A model generated the notes under the pieces. That model was not told where the DNA came from. It saw only the letters and a list, made by a program, of their open reading frames with translations, and ran no database searches. A stretch of DNA of 64,000 bases, from NCBI RefSeq assembly GCF_036711975.1, contig NW_027248940.1, positions 4,960,001 to 5,024,000 of the forward strand. Direction: 5' to 3'. Positions 50,885-61,097 of this stretch are shown piece after piece. The stretch comes from Onthophagus taurus. Its lineage: Eukaryota > Arthropoda > Insecta > Coleoptera > Scarabaeidae. Every line of letters begins with the position of its first letter. The stretch's first letter is position 1. The position numbers and the translations under genes were made by a program.

Positions 50885-52787
50885 CAGGGAGTCTTAGCGA
50901 GATCGGTCATTAGACGTTTCTGGGGTTCTGGCCAAAATAAAAATTTGAGAATTCAGACTTAAGTATTATTAATTACGATCTCTTCGACGAAAATATTTTC
51001 AGATTTCTTACACTTCCGGTTATACCGGAAGTCGCCACCTACTTTATTTTTTTAAATGGAACACCCTGTATATTTTTACATATTTGGATTTGTCTGTTTT
51101 CAAGGTTTATAAATAACTTTACTTTTTGTAATTTGATTCGGCCGTTCACGAGTTATTCGAATTTTTCTAGAAAAATCTGCTCCAGTGGACATTTGTTCAA
51201 AAAATCATAGAACACTGGTTTTTTTGAGATATCAATTTAGGATTCAGAACATGCTTAAACAACATTATGGAGTATGTTTTGGTGCCGAGAACGGCTGTCT
51301 AGAACGTTTGGTCACTTTACTATGGCACGTTAATTTTTCGAAATTTGGAAATACCATAACTTCATTTTTTTAAATGGCACCCCCTATATTTTATTACTTA
51401 GTCGTCTTCGGTATCTCATTCTACATCTTTTATATCCCATATATCCCATACCTAACATTAATAGTTTGGGAGATAATTAGGGTTTTTTGAAAAATGCACA
51501 CATATCATATGGATATTTAGCATAGTGTGCCATGAAAAACAAGCCTTCTCAATGAGTTCTTGTCAAAGACTCACTTGTTTACGCCACTTGATGCATGTGA
51601 GCTAATAATTATCTGTTAGGTCCCTTAATATTAGTACTGAAAAGAGTTAAAATCGATAACAATAACGAAAGTAATATTTACACAAATCAAGATATTTTTA
51701 ATTTATTTTTTATGTATGAAAAGCGCGACAATGTTCGTAGTATGATTCCCAGATCTTCTTTGGCAGCTCGAATTGAGTTGTTGGGACTGGGCTCGAAATA
51801 AGCCAAGGTATTCATCTCTTCCGTTGCATTATCTAATACATTTTTTGGTCAGTTTAACACGTGATTAATTCGTCCAAAATGCAAAAAATTTGCTTCTATT
51901 CTTCTAAATTTACCTTTTGTCGTCGGAGGTAAATGTGGATAATTTTCATTAAACATTTTGCAAGTTCTACTAAGAACTTTGTCGCACTTTTCGTGCACAA
52001 AAAATAAATTATGGATTTCTTCATTTGTATAAACATTATTTACGTTATTAACATACATTTTAACTAGTTTTAGACTCACAAGCATCAAACAACGTAAATC
52101 AGACTTTGACGTTTGCCAATAAGTCATTAAACATTTGTTTTCCATGGCATACTAGGTTAATATCGATATGATATGTGAGCATTTTTCAAAAAACCCTAAT
52201 TATTTTTCAAACTATTAATGTCAGGCATAGGACATATGCAGTACAAAAGATGTAAAATGAGACGCCGAAGACGACCAAGTACTAAAATGTGGGGGATGCC
52301 ATTTAAAAAAATTAAGTTATGGTGCTTCCAAATTTCGAAAAGTTAATGTGTCATAGTAAAGTGACCAAACGATCTAGACAGCCGTTCTCGGCACCAAAAC
52401 ATACTCCATAATGTTGTTTCATGTTCTGAATCCTAAATTGATATCTCAAAAAAAACAGTGTTCTATGATTTTTTGAACAAATGTCCGCTGGAGCAGATTT
52501 TTCTAGAAAAATTCTAATAACTCGTGAACGGCCGAATCAAATTGCAAAAAGTAAAGTTATTTATAAACCTTCAAAACAGACAAATAAAAATATGTAAAAA
52601 TATACAGGGTGTTCCATTTAAAAAAATAAAGTAGGTGGCGACTTTCGGTATAACCGGAGTGCTAGAAATCTGAAAATATTTTAGGCGAAGAGAACGTAAT
52701 TGATAATACTTAAGTCTGAATTCTCAAATTTTTATTTTGGCCAGAACCCCAGAAACGTCTAATGACCGGTCTCGCTGAGACATCGTG
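50885..52787 (-). mobile_element. Mariner-like element with long TIRs, in FBXO21 copy 2 flank
   Basis: The ends cagggagtcttagcgagatc and gaccggtctcgctgagacat...gtg lie between TA dinucleotides; TIRs match inward over several hundred bp (50885-51570 against 52150-52787). Copy 1 of the host flank (40971-40990, tctataacattaag) shows the unoccupied site with a single TA. It contains only the HTH part of a transposase (51849-52145), so it is internally deleted. Confidence 0.85.
51849..52145 (-). pseudogene. Mariner transposase HTH fragment (DUF4817-like), copy 2
   Basis: A 98-residue frame includes VYTNEEIHNLFFVHEKCDKV, FNENYPHLPPTTKGKFRRIE and LHFGRINHVLN. It matches 35218-35460 and represents the N-terminal DNA-binding helix-turn-helix of an insect mariner transposase without its catalytic domain. 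The upstream MENKCLMTYWQTSK part is specific to this copy and may be non-coding. Confidence 0.7.
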
Positions 52788-52879
52788 TATAACATTAAGA
52801 CATGCAGAGTTGGATATAAAATGTCATAACAATGATGTTTATGCAAAATAAGAAATTATTCCTCTCTAAAAAAAATTTA

Positions 52880-53279
52880 AATAAACCATATTTTCCTTAT
52901 TTTTAAAAGATGGAACAGCTTTTATATCTCAATTGAACCTCAAACATTCTAATTTAACATAGGATTAAGAAAAGGCAGGGTTTGATTGTAAAAATGTTGA
53001 GATATATAATGATAAACAAGAAATTTCCAAATTATGCGAGAACTTGTAGAAAACTTAAAAAATCTTATCTTCCTTATTTTTAAAAGATGAAACGCGTTTT
53101 ATATCTCAAATTGAACCTCAAACATTCTAATTTGTGATAAGATTTAGAAAAGGCAGGGTTTGATTGTAAAAGTTTTGAAAAATATAATGATAAACCAGAA
53201 ATTGCCAAATTTTGCGCAAACTTGTAGAAAACTTAATAATTTAAAAAAAATCATATCTTCATTATTTTTAAAAGATGCA
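52880..53279. repeat. Satellite B, 2.3 adjacent units
   Basis: The landmark ccttatttttaaaagatg occurs at 52895, 53072 and (as cattatttttaaaagatg) 53260, giving periods of 177 and 188 bp. Between them run caaacattctaattt, ggcagggtttgattgta and gataaac-agaaattgccaaat. The third unit is cut at 53279 by an insertion. Confidence 0.88.
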
Positions 53280-53870
53280 ACCTTCTTCAGAGACTGGTTC
53301 AAAGTCACATCGAACCAGTTTCTATTCTAATTCTAATAACGGAATTGTCTGTTTTCTTCGACGTTTTAATTTGTGATATAGTATGTTTATTTTAATTTCG
53401 AATTTTACACGCTTTAAATTCTACGCACATGCGTATTTAGTTACTTTTTATAGATATCAACATAAAAACATGTTTTTTACATTTTTCGATCCAGTTGTTA
53501 AGACATTTTCGACACGTTTACCATGACCGATTGTGCACATTGTTTTATCTCTAAAATCTACCCATTTGTGATTTTTAAACGGAATTTCGCCATTAGTTTA
53601 ACAATATAATAGTTTCCGCTGTTCAAAAATTTTATTTTCAACTTGTAAGTACATTACTCTAAGTATCATTTTATTTAGATTTAATTTACCTTAATTCTAT
53701 AATCTAACATGTTTAAATTATCAAAAATTCAACTTTTGTAGCTATTCTGAAGATGCCTGCTAGGACAGGCGAAACATGTTAATAAAGAGAGGTATTATTA
53801 TTATATAATACAAGAAATTTTGTACTAACCAGTAAAAGTGCAAAACTCACAAAAAACCTTCGTTACCTCT
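53280..53870 (+). mobile_element. ~590-bp insertion with hammerhead-like motif near its 3' end
   Basis: It splits a satellite B unit (resuming at about 53875 with aaattctaatttatgata). Near the 3' end, 53746-53782 reads ctgaagat, GCCTG-ctagga-CAGGC, then gaaacatgtt and an aataaagag tail: CUGANGA box, perfect 5-bp stem II, GAAA box. There is no ORF. It looks like a short non-autonomous retroelement related to Penelope-like terminal repeats or to retrozymes. This is inference. Confidence 0.55.
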
Positions 53871-54285
53871 AAATTAAATTCTAATTTATGATAAAATTTA
53901 GAAAAGGCAGGGTTTGATAGTAAAAATTTTGAGAAATATAATGATAAACAACAAATTGCCAAATTATGCGAGAACTTGTAAGAAAATTAAAAATTAAAAA
54001 AGATCATATTTTCCTTATTTTTTAAAGATGGAACCCGCTCTTTATCTCAAATTAAAGCTCAAACATTCTAATTTATAATAAGATTTATAAAAGGCAGGGT
54101 TTGATCGTAACAATTTTGAGAAATATAATGATAAACAAGAAATTGCCAAATTCTACGTGAAATGGTAGAAAACTTAAAAATTTAAAAGAATTATATCTCC
54201 TTATTTTTACAAGATGGAACGCGTTCTTGTCTCAAATTAAACCTCAAACATTCTAATTTATGATAAGATTTAAAAAAGGCAGATG
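53871..54285. repeat. Satellite B, about two units
   Basis: Landmark ccttatt at 54013 and 54199 (186 bp apart), each followed by caaacattctaattta and aaggcag. It is cut at about 54285 by a Ty3/gypsy fragment. Confidence 0.85.
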
Positions 54286-54539
54286 TTGGAATGTTTAACA
54301 GTTATTTTATTTTCACAACATAATTACTAAATAATACGTGTTGTCTGAATAAATTTATTTAAAGGAAAAACATATCATGATATTCTGGATTCAGGGAATG
54401 GATTTTGTGGGCATGAGGCTACAAGTACTCCCCCTTCCAAGAAGAAATAAATTTAACCATAAAATGTAAATTAACTAATTGTAAATATTTTAATGTTAAA
54501 AACATATTCTTACAGATTTATTTGTAATTTATTACAACC

Positions 54540-55905
54540 AATTTCCAATATTAACTGACAATTGCTTGTTATCTTTTAAAATAATAAAGTTTTTTTGAAA
54601 GCGTTTGATAACTTTAAAAGGGCCTTCAAACCTTGGTGCAAAGGAAGATTTAAAATGATTTAGTTTTAAGAAAAAAAAGTCTGAAACAAATAAATCTTTA
54701 TGAATGAAAGCTTTAATTTTGAATGGAATGTAGTAGGTACTGGTTTTAAACTTGAAAACGTTTCTTTAAGACTAACTAGAATGGTTGTGATTAGATTCTT
54801 AATTATCATCATATATGTTAAGGTATATTAATATAAATGATAGTCGTACTTAATGATGAAATAATTTTATTTTTATTTTCTGGTTTCGATCTGTTTTGGC
54901 TTATGTTGTCATCTTAACCCATAATAATGTTACTTCCCTTCTCTCTTCTTTTCTTTTTCTCCTATCATTTGTGTTTATTTTACAATATTTCTTGTCTTTA
55001 TTTAACAAATTTTGTGTGTAATCTAACTTATTATTATAAACCTTCACCATTTATTTTTAGGCGTAATTTGTGCCTAAAAGTTTAATAATAGGAGAAAAAA
55101 AGAAGAGAGAAGAAAAGTAAAATTATTATGGTTTTTAAAAAACGTAAATCGCAATAATGTGGTTTCCTGAAGATAACAATATAAGCCGAAACCGGTCGAA
55201 ACCAAAAATAAAAATAAAATTATTTCATCGTTAAGTACGACTATCATTTATATTAATATAACTTAACTAGAAGTGGTTCCACTTCTAAATGGTCTTGTAA
55301 AGTAACAATAAATTCTCCAGGTAGGCGGAGGGGTTAACCAACTCTGCGAGGGAACAACCTATATCTTCTTTAAGTGAAGATCTAAGGCCCAATAGTACAA
55401 TTGGAGGTCATTGTTCCCCCTGTAGTCGTTTCCTCTGGCAGCAATGGCAGTTTTAAAGGTTCTATGGAACCTTCCTAATATGCCATTACTTTGGGGATGA
55501 AAGGCTGAAGTGTGGATCTGATCAGATCCTAGCAATCTATTGAAATAATTAATACAATTAATTTATATTTTTCTTCGTTTACATCTATTGGCGAAATAAT
55601 CGGGATTTGAATTGCCTTCCTTGATTATGTGTGATAGTGTGTGGTATACCAAATCTTGAGAAATGTTGATTTAGTAGTGTTGCGGCTATAGTAGATGTCG
55701 TAGTGTCAGGTATTGGGTACGCTTCGGGCCATCTAGTGAAGCGATCTATGGCTGTTTCCAAAAAAAAACAGCCTAATGAAGGTGTAAAGGGACCTGTTAT
55801 ATCTATGTGTATTATATGTTAGAATCTACTAGTAGGTAGATTAAGCTTCTGGGGTGGAGATTTTGTGTATCTTTAGATTTTAGTTTTCTGGCAAGTTACG
55901 CAAGT
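54540..55905 (-). pseudogene. Ty3/gypsy integrase, degenerate
   Basis: Frame-broken minus-strand pieces show the end of the zinc-binding domain (CVTCQKTK near 55885), the core HIDITGPFTPSLG (first catalytic Asp, about 55800), TAIDRFTRWPEAYPIPD, HFSRFGIPHTIT followed by a DQG-like site reading NQG (second Asp replaced), and FHPQSNGILGRFHRTFKTAIA, where the catalytic Glu is Gly. The C-terminal DNA-binding part (FEGPFKVIKRFQKNFIILK) lies at about 54630-54570, beyond the inserted repeat. With catalytic residues lost it cannot integrate DNA. Confidence 0.8.
54812..55268. mobile_element. Inverted-repeat insertion with hammerhead-like motif in gypsy remnant
   Basis: The arm ggtatattaatataaatgat...gtacttaatgatgaaat on the left is the mirror of atttcatcgttaagtacg...atcatttatattaatata on the right. 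At 55166-55195 (plus) the right arm reads cctgaagataaca...gccgaaaccggt, with a degraded mirror at about 54880-54916. The centre is AT-rich without ORF. The arrangement mimics the head-to-head arms of the Penelope-like elements in miniature. Confidence 0.6.
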
Positions 55906-55925
55906 TTTACATTGCCAAATTATGC

Positions 55926-56071
55926 GAGATTGCAAATTACACTTTTTATTGAAATTTATTCAACATGACACTTTAAATGGGGAGATGTGTTACGTTGACG
56001 TTTGAATCGGGGTTTGCTGAGTATTGCTGGAAATTCGAATTACGATGTGAACCCCTTAACGAGAGCATCAG
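55926..56071 (+). pseudogene. FBXO21 third scrap (end of exon 1)
   Basis: From cactttttattgaaattt to accccttaacgagagcatca it matches 39942-40072 of copy 1 (the HFLLRFIQHD...NPITRAS region) with several changes, including a one-base loss that breaks the frame (gacgtttgaatcgg). The left side joins satellite B after aattatgcgagattgc, the same monomer position as copy 2. The right side is replaced by a Penelope-like element at 56072. Confidence 0.85.
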
Positions 56072-57620
56072 GTGAAGCACCACATCGACTCCGCTGCAGC
56101 ACGTAGAATCTTGATTAGGACAGAACAAGCACTACTACGAGAAAGAATCCACAAGACCTTCAATGATCTACAGAAAATAAGTGAGAGGTTACTACGACTC
56201 CACCTCTCACTTTCCAATTGTATGTCCGGAGAAGACTGAGATAAAGTGGACAGACTAACAATGGAGATGGCTGATCGTGAATTCCAGAAGACAGGTGACA
56301 CGCGCATCAAGAAGTTTGAATCTCTGGAACACCGGATACAAAAGAAGAAATGTAATAGTTTACCAGTAAAAACAATCGTCATCAATAGATCGAGTGTCTC
56401 ACTAACGAAAGACGAAACCATTGTGCTCGCCAAAGGATTAAACTACGCAATCGCCCCGAAGAAGGTCCCAAAAGAGGAAATCATCCGCGAAGTGGAAGTA
56501 GCTGTTCGAGGAATGCCCGCACTAAAAGCCAAAGACATCCGACAAGAAGTTGCGAGAGTACTGAAGTCAGTAAAGCCACCGAAATCCAACTTGACAGTTG
56601 GTGAAAAGAAGGCACTCCGATCTATTAAAGAAAAGTCTGAAATCGTCGTGTTTTCAGCAGACAAGGGGAATGCCACCGTGGTTATGGACAAAAAAGAATA
56701 TGACGACAAAATGATGAACTTACTGGAACCAGCCACGTACAGGAAGATCAAGAAGGACCCCACAGACAGAATCGTAAGGAAAATGAAGGACCTGATAAAA
56801 TCTACAGGAATTCCAGCAGAACAGCAGAAAGGTTTGTTTGTGCAGGTGCCGGTACCACCAAGAATTTATGGACTACCGAAGATTTATAAATCAGACGTCC
56901 TTCTCCGCCCTATCGTCACTGCCATCAACTCCCCAACGTACAAATTGGCCAAATATCTTGAAAGATTCTATCTCCTTTCATAGGGAATACGGAATCGTAT
57001 GTCAGGGATTCTACACACTTTGTGGAATCGGTAAAAGGTAAAAGCTAGATGCTAAGGATATTTTGGTGAGTTTCGATGCGGAATCCCTTTTTACTAGGGT
57101 ACCAGTTAAGGTTGCTGTAGATGGCCTCCGCCAAAAGCTCATTCCGGAGGGATTACCAGAATACATGCCAGATCTAGTGGAGTACTGTTTATCATCGACG
57201 CATTTCAGCTAGAAGGGAGAATTTTATGAGTAGTTCGAAGGAGCAGCCATGGGATCTTCATTATCGCCAGTTATAGCGAAAGTCTACATGGAATTATTCG
57301 AAGAAGACGTTTTGAAGAAGACCTGGTGGAAACAAAACTATGGCTTCGATTAGTGGATAACACGTTTGTAATATGGCAACATGGTCAAAAATGGCTCCAA
57401 GAGTTCACGGATCACTTGAACTCTCAACATCCCATGATTAAGTTTACCGTGGAAACAGAAACTGCCAAAAAACTACCTTTCCTAGATGTGTTGGTCACCA
57501 GGACGATAAATGGAAATATGTAACTTGGTGTATATCGGAAGAAGACCCATACCAACAGGTACTTGCAGGCATCATCACATCATCATCCCCAACAAAAGAG
57601 GTCCGTGATCCGCACTGGTG
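56072..57620 (+). pseudogene. Penelope-like element 3, RT region, 3' truncated
   Basis: A 245-residue frame (56246-56983) carries VVFSADKGNATVVMDKKEYD and PPRIYGLPKIYKSDVLLRPIV, the conserved pre-palm blocks of Penelope-like RTs. After frameshifts come VSFDAESLFTRVPV (motif A, about 57070), GAAMGSSLSPVIAKVYME (motif B, about 57245-57300) and RLVDNTFVIW (57345-57375), where the second catalytic Asp is Asn, then ETAKKLPFLDVLVTR. The reading breaks off near 57620 before the GIY-YIG domain. This third PLE family is more GC-rich than PLE-1 and PLE-2. Confidence 0.85.
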
Positions 57621-57835
57621 GTGAACACGAAGGCCTCCTCCCGCCTCACACCGGACGCGACGCAATTAGTTAATAATTAGCTTTAATTGATTATTAATTA
57701 GTTTTCCGACTTATATATTGTTCCCGATTTTCGATTTTGTCACTTCGAACCATGAAAACATGACATCCAACACGTCACACCTTTTCTTAAAAGACGCACG
57801 GCAAAACCCGAAAGTTTCTAGTTTTAGTTAGTTAG
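57621..57835. other. Spacer, no gene seen
   Basis: It starts with a GC-rich piece (cctcctcccgcctcacaccg) and becomes AT-rich (attagttaataattag). It may be the distal part of PLE-3. No conserved frame found. Confidence 0.3.
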
Positions 57836-58100
57836 ATGGAACGCGTTCTATATCTCAAATTGAAGCTCAAACATTTTAATTTATGATAAGATTTAGAACA
57901 GGCAGGGTTTGATTGTAAAAATTGTGGGAAATATAATGATAAATAAGAAATTGCAAAATTATGCGAGAACTTGTAGAAAAATTTAAAAAATCATATCTTC
58001 CTTATTTTTAAAAGATGGAATGCGCTCTTTATCTCAAATTGAAGCACACACATTCTAATTTAGAAAAAGCAGGGTTGGATTGTCCAAATTTTGAGAAATA
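57836..58100. repeat. Satellite B, about 1.5 units
   Basis: gatggaacgcgttctatatc at 57836, then a new unit from catatcttccttatttttaa (57990). It is interrupted at 58100 by a Tc1 element inside gagaaata|taatgataaac and continues after it at 59400. Confidence 0.85.
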
Positions 58101-59399
58101 CACTGTTGGAAATAATTCACGAGCACACCCTATATAATCTGAACGCGTGAAGATAAATCCATAATATTTGCGGAGCACAAAGCTTTACTGTAGACGAGTT
58201 TATTCAGCGAGTTTCGAGTTGTTCCGTCGCGGCATTGTTGACTGAGCCGCCCTTCCAAGTGGAACATTCCGTCGCTATGGAGAGCGAAGTGGATGGAAAA
58301 TACCGGTCGTTTTTAGTGTGGTGTGATGGACTACATTGTTATCGTACTCTGTGCGCAATGGATGGGCGATCGCGTTACTTAAGCGAGTTTGAGCGAGGAA
58401 TGTTTGTGGGTATGCACATTGAGGGTGTATCGTTCCGTGAAATTGCGCGTTGTCTCGAGCGGTCGTTATCGGCAGTGCAACGGGCATAGCGAGAATGGTC
58501 TGAGGTAGGACATAGGTACCTACAGCCGCGGCCGGGATGGCCCTCCGCGACCCCAGCACACGAGGATCGCACTCTTGTGCTTAGCGCTTTAGCGTCGTGT
58601 GCGTCCTCTTCAAGCCAACTTGGAGCTGTTTGACCACCGGCAGGGAAAGGCGCACTCACTACGCGAACTGTATGGCGGCGTTTGGTAGATAGTGGACTGC
58701 GCGCGCGTCGTGCGATACAGCGGATTCCAGTAACACCCGAGCACCACAGCATACGTCACGAGTGGGTCAACGCTAGGCATTAGTGGGTTGCCGAGTAGAG
58801 GGACATTTTGTTTTCCGACGAATCAAGATTCGAATTGAGCACCATAACGCAGACCAGTATAGCAGACCATAACGGGTCAACGATACGTAGATGAGGTGCA
58901 ACGGTCCGTAGTGCTTCCCTACGTTCGGCGGCGCCCAAGTCTGCTATACATGCACGACAACGTCCGAACGCACATCGGGCGTATTGTACAGACCTTTGTG
59001 GAAGAGCACCGTATACGAATGCTTCCTAGGCCAGCTCGTTTTCCGGATCTGAATCCAATCGAACATGTATGGGACATGACTGGTCGGAGACTTCTACGTT
59101 ATCCGGCCCCCTCGGCTAACGTTGAGGAGCTTTGGAGGCGAGTTGAGGTGGCATGGTTGGCCATCCATCTTGCTACAATACAGCGACTTATAGACTCCAT
59201 GCCACGTCGTGTAGCGATGGCACGCGAAGCTCACGGGGATACTCCCGCTATTGATGTTTCTCCTCCCAGCAAAGTTGTGCCGCTCTCCATGTGGGAGTAA
59301 GTTACACTACTTTAGTACTACTTCCATACCAAATTTTATTGCGCTAGACTCACGCGTTCTGATTATACAGGGTGTGCTCGTGAATTATTTCCAACAGTG
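58101..59399 (+). mobile_element. Tc1-type transposon, 1299 bp, in satellite B
   Basis: TIRs cactgttggaaataattcac (left) and gtgaattatttccaacagtg (right) lie between TA dinucleotides. The insertion point in the satellite monomer is exact, because intact monomers read gagaaatataatgataaac. The element is conspicuously GC-richer than its surroundings and has only a few lesions in its gene, which points to a comparatively recent arrival. Confidence 0.92.
58275..59300 (+). pseudogene. Tc1-family transposase with several stops
   Basis: The N-terminal HTH region reads LSEFERGMFVGMHIEGVSFREIARCLERS (58378-58465), the second helix region RRLVDSGLRARR (about 58680), the first catalytic block DILFSDESRFEL (58800-58840), then YMHDNVRTHIGRIVQTFVEE (58945-59010, second Asp) and PDLNPIEHVWDM (59045-59080, Glu): the DD34E arrangement of Tc1 transposases. 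A TAG at 58487, further TGA/TAG codons and at least one frameshift near 58870-58900 break it. The 3' part (58896-59300) is open for 134 residues. Confidence 0.85.
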
Positions 59400-59720
59400 T
59401 ATAATAACAAACAAGAAATTGCCAAATTATGCCAGAACTTATAGAAAAATAAAAGATTTTAAAAAACATATCTTCCTTATTTTTAAGTGATGGAACGCGT
59501 TCTATATTTCAAATTGAACCTCAAACATTCTAATTTATGATAAGATTTAGAAAAAGGCAGGGTTTGATTGTAACCATTTTGGGAAATGTAACGATAAACA
59601 AGAAATTGCCAAATTATGCGAGAACATATGGAAAAATTAAAAAAAATCATATGTTCATTATTTTTAAAAGATGGAACGCGTTCTATATCTCAAATTGAAG
59701 CTCAAACATTCTACGTTATT
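59400..59720. repeat. Satellite B, remaining units
   Basis: Continuation of the monomer interrupted at 58100, then cttccttatttttaagtgatgg (59470) and gttcattatttttaaaagatgg (59650). The array dies out after 59715. Confidence 0.85.
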
Positions 59721-59874
59721 ATAAGAATTGCTCAAAATGAAAATTAAAGTAAAATGTCCTGGACGGCGGACCGAACAGATCTCCTGTATGCCAATACATT
59801 TAGGCCAAAAACGTCGACCCCCAATCTATCGACTGTCCTTTCCATCCTCAATACCGGGGAGTTGCGATAAGCAC
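59721..59874. other. Spacer with GC-rich patch
   Basis: A piece reading ggacggcggaccgaacagat and gtcgacccccaatctatcga precedes the CR1 fragment. Unrecognised. Confidence 0.3.
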
Positions 59875-60490
59875 ACAGTATAAATATTAGAAATAAAAAT
59901 GTTCTTAATCCGCCTGCTCATAGTACAGCTCCGTTTTGTCGTGCGTTTAGCTACTGTGCCTATAAGCTGTATAATTCTATCCCCATCACCATTAGGGCCA
60001 AAAGGGAGGGTGCTTTCAGAACGTTATTGTTTAGGCATTTATTAGAGCGACAGTGACTTCTTGTTTGCTTTGTAGTGAATCAATCTAGTTTTAATGCAAG
60101 TGGAATAATTTGTTTTTGTTTTATTTCATTATATTATTTTTTATTTTATTAGCTCATATATAAGTTAGATTATAAGTGAAATGAAGATTATAATGCAGAA
60201 TCAATTAATAATAGTTTTAGTTTTTAAGAGTAGGCATGTACTACGATTGAATAAAAGTGCAATTATTTTAAGGTTAAGTGGAAGAGCAGAAGCGGACCAT
60301 ATTATGGTCGCATTCTGAACTTCGCCTTAGGATTTCCACCTGTTTTGTATTTAAGTTATTTTTCTTTTTAAATATTGTTTTTTTTTCTTTTTTGGTTATC
60401 TTTATTTTGCATTATAGTAACTATAGTTACTATTATTATTGTTGTTCTCTTTACTCTGGAAATAAAGGCAGTTTATTATTATTATTATTT
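59875..60490 (+). mobile_element. 5'-truncated CR1/Jockey-like 3' fragment
   Basis: It is almost identical to 33985-34604: it begins cacagtataaatattag within the C-terminal coding end (NPPAHSTA, 59910-60055), includes the same 3' UTR (ccatattatggtcgcattct) and ends in a TTA microsatellite at 60473-60489. It has inserted into the RT gene that continues at 60490 on the opposite strand. Confidence 0.9.
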
Positions 60491-60895
60491 GTTCTCGCTG
60501 TGGGTTTAAATTTAAAACATAAATACCTCACGAACCTTTTCTGCACACCTTCCAGTCTATCAATATACACCTCATATTGTGGGTTCCAAACAGTACTGGA
60601 ATACATAAGAATACTAAGAACGTATGCCATGTATAATCTAATGACGGCTTCCGGGTTCGTGAAGTGTACAGCAGATCTCACAATAAAGCCCAACATGCTG
60701 TAGGCTCTTCTCACCACTCCGTCAATATGTTCATCAAATAACAATTTTTGGTCAAAAATTACACCAAGATCATTCACCATGGTTACTCTCTTAACAAAAT
60801 TCGTACCCAATTTGTAATCATACGTTATATATGTTCGTTTCTTGGTGAATCAAATAACGCTACACTTGCGGCAATTCAGTTGTAATCTATTATTA
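60490..60895 (-). pseudogene. Non-LTR RT thumb fragment
   Basis: The minus strand reads TYITYDYKLGTNFVKRVTMVNDLGVIFDQKLLFDEHIDGVVRRAYSMLGFIVR, then RLYMAYVLSILMYSSTVWNPQYEVYIDRLEGVQKRF: the thumb and connection region typical of Jockey-superfamily RTs. Upstream it breaks near 60840-60895 and downstream it stops at the inserted CR1 fragment. Confidence 0.8.
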
Positions 60896-61097
60896 TTTTT
60901 TTATTATTATTTTTCATATAGGTATACTTGCAACATGGATTTTAATTTCAATTAGAACATTTATTTCGCAAGCTAAGATAATACAGCTAAGTAAGGTTGT
61001 TGAATGAAACAGATTTTCTTCGTATTCTCTTGTGTTCTAAATGTGCTTGTCTACATAAATTATTTTTAAGCATTAAAAACTACAGTGCTTTTAACAA

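Larger units (their letters stand above)
54286..55925 (-). mobile_element. Ty3/gypsy LTR retrotransposon fragment (integrase end and LTR)
   Basis: On the minus strand: integrase (55905-55270), pol C-terminus (about 54760-54540), a purine-rich tract (cttggaaggggga at 54433-54446) and a putative short LTR (about 54424-54286, beginning tgtagcc and ending ccaaca). It is inserted in satellite B. Upstream gag, protease and RT are missing. An inverted-repeat insertion (54812-55268) interrupts the pol end. Confidence 0.75.

Noticed and set aside
58375..58752. 125-residue minus-strand ORF and 58275-58559 (-)
   Set aside because: Antisense of the GC-rich Tc1 transposase; long open frames are expected by composition.
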